DNA of 64,000 nucleotides from Casp-actino8 sp044358015 (GCA_044358015.1 JBIKOO010000002.1:1-64000), one strand, 5' to 3'; positions 42,736 to 51,652 are shown, counted from the first letter of the stretch. The notes: generated from the sequence alone by a model not told the origin. Translations and numbers: made by a program.

Positions 42736-45294
42736 TTAACCCAAATGACTTTCGTTGGAGATGGCAATAACGATCTGTTGAGCAATGTGTGCCGATGACG
42801 ACCCGATATGGATGTCGTAGAGGCCCGGATCAACCTGCCAAAAACCATTCTGGCTTAATGAGATGTTCGCTGATTCTCCGGTGACCTGAGGTCGCAACAC
42901 CGAGCGGTACACGTCTCCAGGATTCCAAAAGGCGAAGTCGCGGGGTGAAAGTTCAATGGTGACAACAGTGCTTTCGCCAGGAGTCAAATTCACTTTTGCG
43001 AAATTCTTCAATTCCTTCTTCGGGCGTTGCACTGAAGAGTTGCGTGGAGCTACGTAGACCTGAACAACTTCGGTTCCGACTCGCTTGCCAATATTTGTGA
43101 CAGGAATTCGAATCGTGACTTTTTGATCTGATGAAATCTCGGTGTCATCGCAATCAGGCTGGCCTATTTCAAAAGTTGTGTATGACAAGCCGTGCCCGAA
43201 TGGGAAACGCACTGGAAGATGACGAGCCTCGTACCAGCGATAGCCAATGAAGACCCCTTCGCCGTAGCGCACTTGACCATGCTCTCCAGGGAAGTTTCCA
43301 TAAGCCGGCGTATGTTCAATTCGTTCAGGGATTGTGGTGGGAAGCCGACCACCAGGATCGGCTTCACCGAGCAGAACATCCACGACTGCATGTCCCATTT
43401 CTTGTCCGCCAAACCAGATCTGCATGATTGACGGAACTTCGTTGGCCCAGGACATGTCAACCGGTGCTCCAGTATTGACAAGCACGATGGTCTTTTTGTT
43501 TGCTGCGGCGACAGCTCGAATGAGTTCAACCTGACGACCTGGTAGTTCAAGCGTGTCACGATCGTGACCTTCGCTTTCCCAGTCATCAGTAGTGCCAACA
43601 ACAACAAGTGCGATATCGCATTCGGCCGCAAGTTCAACCGCACGACGTACTGGATCGTCCTGTTCAACAAACTGCAAACCGACCTGGGCACCATGAGCCC
43701 ACTGCTTATTTGTCGCATCGCATTCAAGGACGAGTTCATGCGGTTGACCCGCAACGAGATCAACAATCGCAGTCAGTTCGACGCTGCCCATGCCAAAGAA
43801 TGATTGACCTCGTGGAGGAATAGTTGAAGCACCGTCAACGACTAATTCACCGTCGAGCAATAGTCGACAAGGACTGACTTCAACGAGAGAGACGACATAC
43901 TGACCAGTTGTTTCAACAGTGATCATTCCTGTTGCATTGAAGTGGTAGCTCGATGTTGGGACACCTGGATCGTTGCGTGCAACCAGCATGATCCGACCAT
44001 CGGGTCGATGTACTCGAGTGAGTTCGGTGTTGTTTGATGCATCACCATCAAAGACGACAACTTCAAAGCCGGGAGTACCATCAGGGCGTTTGACCATGAG
44101 CGGATCAACAGTGGGCGTTGTCTTGTCGATGTTTCCGCCGGCCTCATGGCGAACTGCCACTTTTGCGCCGAGTCGTTCGCGCAAGACATCAATGATTGCG
44201 GTGCGGTGATGGGGCATGACTTCGGCTGAGCCACCTCCCATGATGCGAGTGCGTTCAGCGTTTGGCCCAATCACAGCAACCGTCTTCAACCCGTTTGTTT
44301 GAAGAGGTAATAGCGGCTGATCTTCTACTTTTTCGTTCCGCAGCAAGACCATTGAGCCAGCTGCTGCTCGGCGCGCTAATTGTCGATGCTCGGGCAGATC
44401 AATAGCCATCGGTGGTTGGGGTTGATCATCCAAAGCACCGAGCCGCTCAAATGTTGAAAGAAGAGTGCGCACGGCTCGGTTGAGATCCTCTTCGTCAACA
44501 CGCCCTTCACGCACAGCCTCGGCCAAGAACTTTCCGTAGCCACGCGGTGGAGCAGGCATTTCAAGATCAAGACCTGCTTGCGCGGCGCCTTCGGTGGTGA
44601 ACCCAGCAAACCAATCGGTCACAACAAAACCTTCAAAGCCCCACTCATCGCGCAAAATGTCTTGCAAGAGTTCGCGATTTTCGGCACAGTACACACCGTT
44701 CATTCGGTTGTACGACGTCATGATGCCGAGTGTCCCACCTTCGCGTACTGCAATTTCAAAGGGAAGTAAGTACACCTCTCGCAACGTGCGCTGGTCAATC
44801 ACACTGTTGATAGTCATACGTTCAAGCTCGGCGTCATTGCCGACGTAATGCTTGACCGTTGTGGCCACTCCGCGTGATTGCACTCCACGAATGAACGATG
44901 CACCAAGCTTGCCCGAAAGAAGCGGATCTTCTGAGTAGCACTCAAAAGCGCGTCCGAATAGTGGTGAGCGATGAAGGTTGACCGTTGGGGCAAGCAACAC
45001 TCGAGCGCCTTTTGAACGAGTTTGATGACCAAGAGCGACACCAAGTTCTTCAAGCAACGGAACATCAAACGTTGCCCCCAAGGCTGATCCACAAGGAATG
45101 CAAAGAGTCGCTACTTGAGTTCCGATACCGGGTGTAATGGGTCCTCGTGCCCCAGCGGGACCGTCAGTGAGCGTGACTGCGGGAATATCAAGGCGATCGA
45201 CCGGGTTCGTTGACCACATCGTGGCACCAGTCGTGAGAAGTGCCTTTTCTTCAATTGTCATTTGGTCAATAAGTGTGTTGATGTCCCGCGTCAC
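42736..45294 (-). CDS. GH3 beta-glucosidase with inserted PA14 domain
   Basis: 852 residues: GH3 N-domain with the nucleophile Asp227 in VVTDWFAGF, GH3 C-domain with VIGPNAERTRIMGGGSAEV and DDWESEGHDR (acid/base Glu region), a PA14 sugar-binding insertion about residues 390-535 and a C-terminal fibronectin III-like domain. Retaining beta-glucosidase/xylosidase chemistry on oligosaccharides. No signal peptide. GTG 45294 has only a weak AAGAG site. The gene sits in a minus-strand run with a sulfatase and an MBL-like protein. Confidence 0.92.
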   Translation of the reverse strand: MTRDINTLIDQMTIEEKALLTTGATMWSTNPVDRLDIPAVTLTDGPAGARGPITPGIGTQVATLCIPCGSALGATFDVPLLEELGVALGHQTRSKGARVLLAPTVNLHRSPLFGRAFECYSEDPLLSGKLGASFIRGVQSRGVATTVKHYVGNDAELERMTINSVIDQRTLREVYLLPFEIAVREGGTLGIMTSYNRMNGVYCAENRELLQDILRDEWGFEGFVVTDWFAGFTTEGAAQAGLDLEMPAPPRGYGKFLAEAVREGRVDEEDLNRAVRTLLSTFERLGALDDQPQPPMAIDLPEHRQLARRAAAGSMVLLRNEKVEDQPLLPLQTNGLKTVAVIGPNAERTRIMGGGSAEVMPHHRTAIIDVLRERLGAKVAVRHEAGGNIDKTTPTVDPLMVKRPDGTPGFEVVVFDGDASNNTELTRVHRPDGRIMLVARNDPGVPTSSYHFNATGMITVETTGQYVVSLVEVSPCRLLLDGELVVDGASTIPPRGQSFFGMGSVELTAIVDLVAGQPHELVLECDATNKQWAHGAQVGLQFVEQDDPVRRAVELAAECDIALVVVGTTDDWESEGHDRDTLELPGRQVELIRAVAAANKKTIVLVNTGAPVDMSWANEVPSIMQIWFGGQEMGHAVVDVLLGEADPGGRLPTTIPERIEHTPAYGNFPGEHGQVRYGEGVFIGYRWYEARHLPVRFPFGHGLSYTTFEIGQPDCDDTEISSDQKVTIRIPVTNIGKRVGTEVVQVYVAPRNSSVQRPKKELKNFAKVNLTPGESTVVTIELSPRDFAFWNPGDVYRSVLRPQVTGESANISLSQNGFWQVDPGLYDIHIGSSSAHIAQQIVIAISNESHLG

Positions 45295-45333
45295 ACTCTT
45301 GAGTTTGTCACCTTTGAGTGCTTTGATTTGGAC

Positions 45334-45963
45334 TCAGACACCGAATGCTGTGGAGCGAACCGCCTGAACGAGATCATCAGGACCCGAGAGCTCGACGCGT
45401 GCGTGATCTTGGCGCCCGTACACAAACATGATCAGTTCTCCGACTTCGCCAGTCACGGTAACGGCGGGTTCGCCTTTTTTGGCAACGATGGATGCGCCGT
45501 GGGCAATCTGTAGGACGAGACCGCAGGGAGATTTGCGGGCAAACAGTCGTCCTCCTTGGGTGATAGAGGTTCGTAACTGCGATTCCAAGTCATCAAGCAA
45601 TGTTCGTGGTTCCCAATTGGGTTGGGCGCGGCGGACATCTTCAAGGTGAACAAAGAACTCGACCGTGTTGGTGAGTCGGTCCAGAAAAGCCAGTCGCATG
45701 GGCGAGATACGCGGCGGTCCGTTGCGAATTGCCTCAACTAATGACTTCCAGTCACGTTGAGCAACACCCTTGCGAACTTTTTCACCGTATGCAGCAAGAG
45801 GCTTGATCAGGATTCCGCCAGCAGCATCGGGGCGAGATTCACGAACAATGATGTGGGCTGCCAGATCTCGAGTGGTCCAACCTTTACACAATGTCGGTGC
45901 GTCTGGACCTACTTCCAAAAAGAGATTACAGAGTGCATGTCGTTCAGATTGTGCTGGGTTCAT
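45334..45963 (-). CDS. TIGR03085 family (DinB-like fold) protein
   Basis: 209 residues of the actinobacterial TIGR03085 family, with a metal-binding four-helix bundle like mycothiol-dependent maleylpyruvate isomerase. Diagnostic patterns are LFLEVGPDAPTLCKGWTTRDLAAHI at the start and FFVHLEDVRRAQPNW near residue 105; His residues in DLAAHI and FFVHLED are the likely metal ligands. Function unknown, possibly thiol-dependent. ATG 45963 overlaps the sulfatase stop by four bases, so the two are coupled. Interrupts the glycan genes. Confidence 0.85.
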   Translation of the reverse strand: MNPAQSERHALCNLFLEVGPDAPTLCKGWTTRDLAAHIIVRESRPDAAGGILIKPLAAYGEKVRKGVAQRDWKSLVEAIRNGPPRISPMRLAFLDRLTNTVEFFVHLEDVRRAQPNWEPRTLLDDLESQLRTSITQGGRLFARKSPCGLVLQIAHGASIVAKKGEPAVTVTGEVGELIMFVYGRQDHARVELSGPDDLVQAVRSTAFGV

Positions 45964-47450
45964 AGTGTTGCTCCTTGTTTAGACTGTCTCCACGAAACGC
46001 CGGGTGGCCATTGCCCAATTCCACCATTCTCCACGAGTAGTCCAGTGTGCGTGCGGTCAGCATGCCGACTACGCCAGACCAACATGCGTTGAGCAATATG
46101 CAAAATGCGTTGCGGATCGGTGACTTGAGTGCGCCACGTTGGATCGGCGGCAATGTCAAAACACAACGAAGAGCCGTCGCCGAATTGTACGTAGGCAGTG
46201 TCAATGGTGCGGTGAACCGCAAGATGAGATTCATTCAGTCGTTCATCCCAAGGCCACTGATTTTGAACATGTGGAATGAGTGCGTAGCGCCAATCAAATT
46301 CCCATGATGCGCCTTCGCGCCATGTTGTTGGTTCATCGCCAAATAAGAAGGGGATAAGTGAGTGACCGTCACATTGCAATGGAATAGATTGCTCCCAGAT
46401 TTGCGCGAGCGTTGGAAGAAGGTCAACGCTTTCGGTGAACTCTGTGATGACGTTTCCATGAGCCCGTGGTCGCGATGGATCGCGAATAATCATTGGTATG
46501 TGATGACTTTCTTCAAACCACGCCACTTTTTGTACGAGTCCGTGATCACCAAGTTGTTCACCATGATCGGCAGTCACGATGATGATGGTGTTGTCCCATT
46601 GATTGAGATCACGAAGGGTCTGCCAAAGTCGGCCCATTTGTTCATCAACGGCAGAGATCATGCCAAAGTATTGGGACCGTAAATGACGCATCTCTGATTC
46701 ATCAACCGGTGCCGCCGTCGATTCAATCTTGAGCAACAGGTCGTGAAATCCGTGACGATCATCGACGGGAGCAATAGGAAGACCAACATCGGCAGGATCG
46801 TACATGTGTGCGAAATGACCAGGCGCCGAATAAGGCGGGTGAGGACGAAGATAACTCGCGTGGATAAACCAAGGTTCGTTGGTCTCGGTGCTGGAAATGT
46901 AATCAATGAGACAATCAGTTGTGAAACTTGAAACGCTGTGTTCAACCGGTCGTTCGTGCTCTGTATCCAACATGTGCATATGACCGGGCGATGTGTCATA
47001 GCCATGACTAGTTAAGAAATCAACCCAAGGTTGATGAGGGCCAGTGAGATTGAGTTGCCACTCAAAGCCGGGAAGTATCTCTTCATAAGTCTGTAATCGC
47101 GGATCATCGGGACTGACAGTCATTCGTGGATCAATTGATTGGTCGGTATAACCAAAGAGTTTTCCTTGATATCCGCTTCGTTGTGCGAGTCGGGCAACGT
47201 TGTCAAAACGATTGTCGAGTGGAGTTCCATTAGCCACGACTCGATGGTTCATTTGATACATGCCCGTATAGAGACCAGCTCGACCAGGCGCACACGGTGT
47301 TGATTGGGTGTAGTGGCGTGAAAAACGGACTCCCGATTGAGCTAATGCATCAAGGTTCGGAGTTTTGACAATGAAATGGTCGGCGCAAGACAGCGCATCA
47401 CCACGAAACTGATCGAGAGTGATGAAGAGAACGTTAGGGCGACTGCTCAT
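45960..47450 (-). CDS. Type I sulfatase (formylglycine-dependent)
   Basis: 496-residue sulfatase of the alkaline phosphatase fold. The signature C-x-P-x-R is STPCAPGRAGLYTG, with Cys53 expected to be turned into formylglycine; the metal site begins FITLDQFRGD, and ADHGEQLGDHG near residue 305 completes it. It removes sulfate from sugars or small molecules. No signal peptide, so desulfation is cytoplasmic and a formylglycine-generating enzyme must be encoded elsewhere. It lies between the MBL hydrolase (19-base gap) and TIGR03085 (overlap). Confidence 0.92.
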   Translation of the reverse strand: MSSRPNVLFITLDQFRGDALSCADHFIVKTPNLDALAQSGVRFSRHYTQSTPCAPGRAGLYTGMYQMNHRVVANGTPLDNRFDNVARLAQRSGYQGKLFGYTDQSIDPRMTVSPDDPRLQTYEEILPGFEWQLNLTGPHQPWVDFLTSHGYDTSPGHMHMLDTEHERPVEHSVSSFTTDCLIDYISSTETNEPWFIHASYLRPHPPYSAPGHFAHMYDPADVGLPIAPVDDRHGFHDLLLKIESTAAPVDESEMRHLRSQYFGMISAVDEQMGRLWQTLRDLNQWDNTIIIVTADHGEQLGDHGLVQKVAWFEESHHIPMIIRDPSRPRAHGNVITEFTESVDLLPTLAQIWEQSIPLQCDGHSLIPFLFGDEPTTWREGASWEFDWRYALIPHVQNQWPWDERLNESHLAVHRTIDTAYVQFGDGSSLCFDIAADPTWRTQVTDPQRILHIAQRMLVWRSRHADRTHTGLLVENGGIGQWPPGVSWRQSKQGATL

Positions 47451-47469
47451 GAGGACAGCCTGCCACCAA

Positions 47470-48531
47470 TTAGTCCTTCAGTGTGTACTGGTAACGCCCA
47501 TCTATATCAACGCGATTCATTTCACCGGCTAGGCGAAGATGCTCAAGGTGGGCGTATGTTTCGCTATCGGCCATTCCGCCTTGTGATCGAGGCGAGAAAA
47601 GATACGTTGACATTTCCATCACTGTTGTGGGTCGATTCACTTCAATGCAAGCATCGCGTAATTTTTGAAGTCGTCCAACATGATGTTCTTTGATGTCGTT
47701 GGCGCGTCCAGCAAGATCGGTGAAGGTGTCACCGTGGGCAGGTAGCGCGATCTTGACCTGTGGGCCAAAAGCGGCAACTTTGTCGAGTGATTCAAAAAAC
47801 AGGTTGAGCGGATCTTTGGCGGGCATCATGCCACTGATATGTGGAGTGATTGTCGGCAAGACATGGTCGCCACACAGCATTAACCCATGTTCGGGGTCGA
47901 ACAAACACAAATGGTCGGCGGTGTGTCCAGGAGTATGAATAGCAACCCATTCGCGACGGGCAAAACTGAAATGTTCGGCATCAGCCAAGCGGATGGTCGG
48001 TCGGGGCAAGCGCATGAGCTTGGGAATTCGACGAGTCACCGCAATACGGGCACGACGCTTAAAGGGGATATCCATACCGGGTCCGCCCCACGGTGGAGGC
48101 TCCCACGGCATGCGATGCTTCGGCGCGTTGTCTGGATCGTCGATGTCGACATCGGGTGGTTCGGTTGGATCCCAAAAGACGCGAAACTTTTCGTGCGTGA
48201 TGATGTCGCAACCAGTTTCACTTTGTAGCCAATGTGCTCCACCAAAGTGATCGGGGTGACTGTGAGTCACGATGACCGAATGGACTCGCTTGAGGGGAAC
48301 GCCCATTTGTACGAGCCGTTTTTTGACAACTGCATAACTGGCCTTCTCGGGAAGACCAGGGTCGACCAAGGTGACACCACGTTCATCTTCGAGCACATAC
48401 ATATTGACGTGACCAAGGCCAGGAATAGAGATCGGCAATTGAGCCCGCAGAACACCTGGAGCAATTTCGAGGATGTCGTCACTCGCCGGTAATTGCTCTT
48501 GTTTGGGTATTCGGGGGGCAGGTTGGGTCAT
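47470..48531 (-). CDS. MBL-fold metallo-hydrolase (LACTB2/glyoxalase II-like)
   Basis: 353 residues with an intact H-x-H-x-D-H motif (THSHPDHFGGA near residue 92), further metal ligands in HTPGHTADHLCLF and LCGDHVLP, and a C-terminal winged-helix-like segment as in LACTB2-type proteins. A zinc hydrolase for a thioester, ester or nucleic acid end; substrate unknown. ATG 48531 overlaps the oligoribonuclease gene by four bases. The proline-rich start (APRIPKQEQLPASDD) is not a signal peptide. Confidence 0.88.
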   Translation of the reverse strand: MTQPAPRIPKQEQLPASDDILEIAPGVLRAQLPISIPGLGHVNMYVLEDERGVTLVDPGLPEKASYAVVKKRLVQMGVPLKRVHSVIVTHSHPDHFGGAHWLQSETGCDIITHEKFRVFWDPTEPPDVDIDDPDNAPKHRMPWEPPPWGGPGMDIPFKRRARIAVTRRIPKLMRLPRPTIRLADAEHFSFARREWVAIHTPGHTADHLCLFDPEHGLMLCGDHVLPTITPHISGMMPAKDPLNLFFESLDKVAAFGPQVKIALPAHGDTFTDLAGRANDIKEHHVGRLQKLRDACIEVNRPTTVMEMSTYLFSPRSQGGMADSETYAHLEHLRLAGEMNRVDIDGRYQYTLKD

Positions 48532-49061
48532 TGAACAAAAACTTTCTCGCGGTAGAAGCGTAATTCGGCGATGCTTTCGTGCACATCGTCGAGCGCACGG
48601 TGCATCCCCACTTTGAAGGGGCGCACACTGTCGCTACCGGGATACCAACGCTTCACGAGTTCTTTGATGGTGCTGACATCAACCGAGCGATAGTGCAAGT
48701 GGTTTTCAATGTCGGGTAAATAACGCGCCAAGAAACGGCGATCGGTGCCGATTGAGTTGCCACACAAGGGAACGGTTCGAGCTTCGGGAACATGAGCCTT
48801 AATGAATTCAAGCGTTTGCTGACCGGCTTGTTCAAGAGAGATCGTGGATTCGCGGATCATGGTGAGCAGACCCGACTTGGTATGCATATCGACCACAAAC
48901 TTGTCCATGCCAGCCAAGACTTCATCACTTTGGTGGATGACTAGATCGGGACCTTCGGCAATGACATTGAGTTGGTCATCGGTGACGATCGTTGCAATTT
49001 CGACGATGACGTCCTTTTCGGGGATCAGCCCCGTCATTTCTAAATCCATCCACACAAGCAC
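48528..49061 (-). CDS. orn: Oligoribonuclease (DEDDh exoribonuclease)
   Basis: Exoribonuclease that degrades 2-5 nucleotide RNAs, including pGpG from cyclic di-GMP breakdown. The family start (VWMDLEMTGLIPEKDVIVEIA) with catalytic Asp and Glu, the middle CGNSIGTDRRFL and the late HRALDDVHESIAELRFYR are present. GTG 49061 gives 177 residues, right for the family; an ATG at 49172 would add 37 basic, unrelated residues across the divergent dut start, so I reject it, though the true start has no good ribosome site. Confidence 0.88.
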   Translation of the reverse strand: MLVWMDLEMTGLIPEKDVIVEIATIVTDDQLNVIAEGPDLVIHQSDEVLAGMDKFVVDMHTKSGLLTMIRESTISLEQAGQQTLEFIKAHVPEARTVPLCGNSIGTDRRFLARYLPDIENHLHYRSVDVSTIKELVKRWYPGSDSVRPFKVGMHRALDDVHESIAELRFYREKVFVQ

Positions 49062-49156
49062 ATCGGAGACGCTACGCCATGGCTGTGGCGATCTATCAAT
49101 GCGCCGTTTAAATGGCCGTTTTTTAAAATTGCTGCCCGAGCGCGTATCGTCGTGGC

Positions 49157-49603
49157 ATGAGTGATCTGCCAATCAGCATTTCTATTGTTCGTCTCGACAA
49201 GCAACTAGACCTTCCGACGTACGCCCATGATGGAGATGCCGGCCTCGATTTGCTGGCCCGCGAGGAAGTCACTATTTCTCCAGCAGGTGGCCGAATTTTG
49301 ATGCCGACGGGCATTTCCATCGCCATTCCCCAGGGATATGCGGGTTTTGTGTTGCCTCGAAGCGGGCTTGCCCTCAAGAACGGGGTAACGGTGTTGAATA
49401 GCCCTGGACTGATTGATTCGGCCTATCGAGGCGAAATTAAGGTGGTTTTGGTCAATACCGATCCCCGAAATGCCTATCGCATCAGTCGCGGCGACCGTAT
49501 CGCTCAACTCGTGATTCAACCGGTCTCGCAGGTGCAGTGGAATGAAGTAGCCAAACTTGATGACAATGACCGCGGTGGCGGCTTTGGACACTCAGGTCGT
49601 TGA
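49157..49603 (+). CDS. dut: dUTP diphosphatase
   Basis: 148-residue trimeric dUTPase turning dUTP into dUMP and pyrophosphate. All five family motifs are visible: AGLDLLA, LPRSGLALKNG, SPGLIDSAYRGEIKVVLVN, GDRIAQLVI and the C-terminal GGGFGHSGR that closes over the substrate. ATG 49157 starts 95 bases from the divergent oligoribonuclease start. Its last codons run into the 17-bp tandem repeat, which supplies the stop codon. Confidence 0.94.
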   Translation: MSDLPISISIVRLDKQLDLPTYAHDGDAGLDLLAREEVTISPAGGRILMPTGISIAIPQGYAGFVLPRSGLALKNGVTVLNSPGLIDSAYRGEIKVVLVNTDPRNAYRISRGDRIAQLVIQPVSQVQWNEVAKLDDNDRGGGFGHSGR

Positions 49604-49680
49604 TTCAGGCTGGTCGTTAATTCAGGCTGGTCGCTAATTCAGACGGGTCGTTGATTCAGGCGGGTCGCTGATCTAGGCGG
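49600..49680. repeat. 17-bp tandem repeat, four full units plus a degenerate fifth
   Basis: Units start at 49600, 49617, 49634 and 49651 with consensus T-T-R-A-T-T-C-A-G-R-C-K-G-G-T-C-G, and a decayed fifth begins at 49668. The dut stop codon is in the first unit and the convergent plsC stop codon (49673) is in the last, so the array fills the whole intergenic space. The last codons of dut (HSGR) look like an older half unit. Copy number probably varies by slippage. Confidence 0.88.
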
Positions 49681-50413
49681 CTGCGCTCATTTTGGCCACT
49701 TCGGCCACGATGAGATCCCGAACGCGCTCACGAAGTACGGGAATGTCGTCCTCGGTCATACCTTCGGTGCTGATCGGCTCAAGAACTCGGACCTCAGCGT
49801 TGGTGTCGCCCATACGCCAGTCATGTTTGCGCAATGCTGACCGAGTCCCATGAACGGCCATCGGCAAGATAGGAGTACCCGTTGAAATAGCCAGACGGAA
49901 CGCACCGTCTTTGAACGCCCGAATTTCGCCGTCAAGACTGCGTGTACCTTCGGGAAAAATCATGACTGACATTTTGCGATCTAGCCAGGTTTCGCACACT
50001 TTCAATGCGGCGGCTCCGCTTGAACGATCTCCACGAACGAGCGAAATATCACCCGACATTTTCATCATCCAGCCGACCAGTGGGATTTTGAGGATTGATT
50101 CTTTGCTTAACCATTTCATTTCAATCTTGAGATGGCTAATCAACAACATGTCAACGAAACTTTCGTGATTTGAAACCATCACGTATGGATTGCGTTTGTT
50201 CTTTGGAAGTTCGCCACTTGTACGAAATTTCCAAAGTGGGTTAAGCCACTGGTGCAAAACACAAAGTCGACGGAAGGTATAACCCGTTGCGTAACGACCT
50301 TTATCAAATGGTGTCGTCGTCATCCAGACGATAAAGACCAAGGGTGTCCAGACGATGACAATCACACCGAGGGCAAACCAACTCCAAAAACTCAGAACAC
50401 TTCTTTTCAGCAC
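49673..50413 (-). CDS. plsC: PlsC-type 1-acylglycerol-3-phosphate acyltransferase
   Basis: 246-residue acyltransferase with one N-terminal membrane helix (residues 7-30), catalytic HX4D in SNHESFVDML near residue 80, and FPEGTRSLDGEI near 155. It makes phosphatidate from lysophosphatidate. GTG 50413 is the start and lies within the left arm of the inverted repeat at 50410-50440, so that hairpin could block ribosome binding. Divergent from cdd. Distinct from the larger PlsC at 30100. Confidence 0.92.
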   Translation of the reverse strand: MLKRSVLSFWSWFALGVIVIVWTPLVFIVWMTTTPFDKGRYATGYTFRRLCVLHQWLNPLWKFRTSGELPKNKRNPYVMVSNHESFVDMLLISHLKIEMKWLSKESILKIPLVGWMMKMSGDISLVRGDRSSGAAALKVCETWLDRKMSVMIFPEGTRSLDGEIRAFKDGAFRLAISTGTPILPMAVHGTRSALRKHDWRMGDTNAEVRVLEPISTEGMTEDDIPVLRERVRDLIVAEVAKMSAAA

Positions 50414-50440
50414 ATTTCATGTTTGCACATGAAAAGGTGC
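50410..50440. promoter_or_regulatory. Inverted repeat in the plsC-cdd divergent region
   Basis: TTTCATG-N6-CATGAAA (50415-50434) is a perfect 7-base dyad, extended by an outer GCAC/GTGC pair at 50410-50413 and 50437-50440. It fills most of the 41 bases between the two start codons and overlaps the plsC start. Candidate operator for one or both genes. Confidence 0.55.
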
Positions 50441-50454
50441 CATAAGGTTGTTAT

Positions 50455-50904
50455 GTGAGCCATCAGATCATTGAATTTGCCCAGTTACCTTCAGAACATC
50501 ATGTTCAGGAACTTTTTGAGCAAGCCAAGGCCGTTCAAGCCCGTGCGTATGCACCGTATTCGCACTTTTTGGTTGGCGCTGCGATTTTGACCCCTCGTGG
50601 AAATATCTACGTTGGATGCAATGTTGAAAACGCCGCGTACCCAGTGGGCAACTGTGCCGAGGCGAGTGCCATCGCCGCGATGATCGCCGGAGGAGAGAAA
50701 GAAATATTGGCTCTCGTAACAATCTGTGACAGTACCGAAGTAGGAACTTGTTGTGGAGGCTGTCGTCAACGAGTACGCGAGTTTGCCAAGAGTGACACTT
50801 CGATTTACGCCTGTGGGCCCGATGGAGTCCGAGCGATTTTTACGATGGAACAACTTCTGCCCACTTCATTTGGACCCGACAATTTGGTGGGTTTTGTTTC
50901 GTGA
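50455..50904 (+). CDS. cdd: Cytidine deaminase
   Basis: 149-residue zinc cytidine deaminase converting cytidine to uridine. The zinc/catalytic motif CAEASAI and the second zinc motif TCCGGCRQ are seen; most family members have PCGxCRQ, so the proline is replaced by cysteine, leaving a C-C-G-G-C run. FLVGAAI near the start binds the base. GTG 50455 is the start. Its stop overlaps deoC by four bases, so both pyrimidine-salvage enzymes are coupled. Confidence 0.92.
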   Translation: MSHQIIEFAQLPSEHHVQELFEQAKAVQARAYAPYSHFLVGAAILTPRGNIYVGCNVENAAYPVGNCAEASAIAAMIAGGEKEILALVTICDSTEVGTCCGGCRQRVREFAKSDTSIYACGPDGVRAIFTMEQLLPTSFGPDNLVGFVS

Positions 50905-51632
50905 CAACTCAATCGTCCGCTCAACGAATTTTGTCACTGATTGATCTCACCAATCTCAATGATGATTGCACAGAAGAAGATGTCGTTGAACTCTGTTCAT
51001 GCGCTCAAGGTGAATTCGGAAAAACTGCGGCCGTGTGTGTCTGGCCACCATTCGTTAATTTGTGCGCATCAATCTTGCGAGGAACATCAATCAAAGTAGC
51101 GACTGTTGTGAATTTTCCGCACGGAGGAACCGACGTTGCTGATGTTGTTGCCACAACGATTGCAACTCTTGATGCGGGCGCCGATGAAATTGATCTCGTC
51201 TTGCCGTATCAGTCAATGATCACAGGTGACGAGGCACAAGTTCTCTCCATGTTGCAAGCGGTTCGAGAAGTTGTTCACGCACCGGCTCATCTGAAAGTCA
51301 TTTTGGAAACTGGTGAACTCATCAACCCAGAAAGAATTCGTCGGGCATCTGAATTGGCAATCAAGTCGGGTGCAGACTTCATCAAGACCTCAACTGGCAA
51401 AACAAAGATTTCGGCTACCCCCGAAGCAGTGACCACCATGTTGCAGGTCATCCGGGATTCTGGACGACCAGTCGGTCTCAAGCCTTCGGGGGGTATTCGT
51501 ACTGTTGCTGATGCACAGCAATATCTCGATCTGGCTGACGCCATCATGGGACCACAATGGGCAACACCACAAACTTTTCGGTTTGGGGCAAGCGGGTTGC
51601 TTGATGCTGTTGAGGCTGAACTTCGCTCATGA
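50901..51632 (+). CDS. deoC: Deoxyribose-phosphate aldolase
   Basis: 243-residue class I aldolase that splits 2-deoxyribose 5-phosphate to glyceraldehyde 3-phosphate and acetaldehyde. The Schiff-base lysine is Lys162 in ADFIKTSTGK; LKPSGGIRT is the phosphate loop. GTG 50901 overlaps the cdd stop. Cytidine deaminase, DeoC and, 11 kb away, a nucleoside deoxyribosyltransferase fit nucleoside salvage. The aminotransferase gene follows by 20 bases. Confidence 0.94.
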   Translation: MTTQSSAQRILSLIDLTNLNDDCTEEDVVELCSCAQGEFGKTAAVCVWPPFVNLCASILRGTSIKVATVVNFPHGGTDVADVVATTIATLDAGADEIDLVLPYQSMITGDEAQVLSMLQAVREVVHAPAHLKVILETGELINPERIRRASELAIKSGADFIKTSTGKTKISATPEAVTTMLQVIRDSGRPVGLKPSGGIRTVADAQQYLDLADAIMGPQWATPQTFRFGASGLLDAVEAELRS

Positions 51633-51652
51633 ATTGCGCATAACCTAGAGAT

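Noticed and set aside
49062..49172. N-terminal extension of oligoribonuclease by 37 residues
   Set aside because: The extra residues are basic and not family-like, and they cross the start of the divergent dut gene.
49600..49680. 17-bp tandem repeat considered as a CRISPR array
   Set aside because: Units are directly adjacent without spacers and no cas genes are near.
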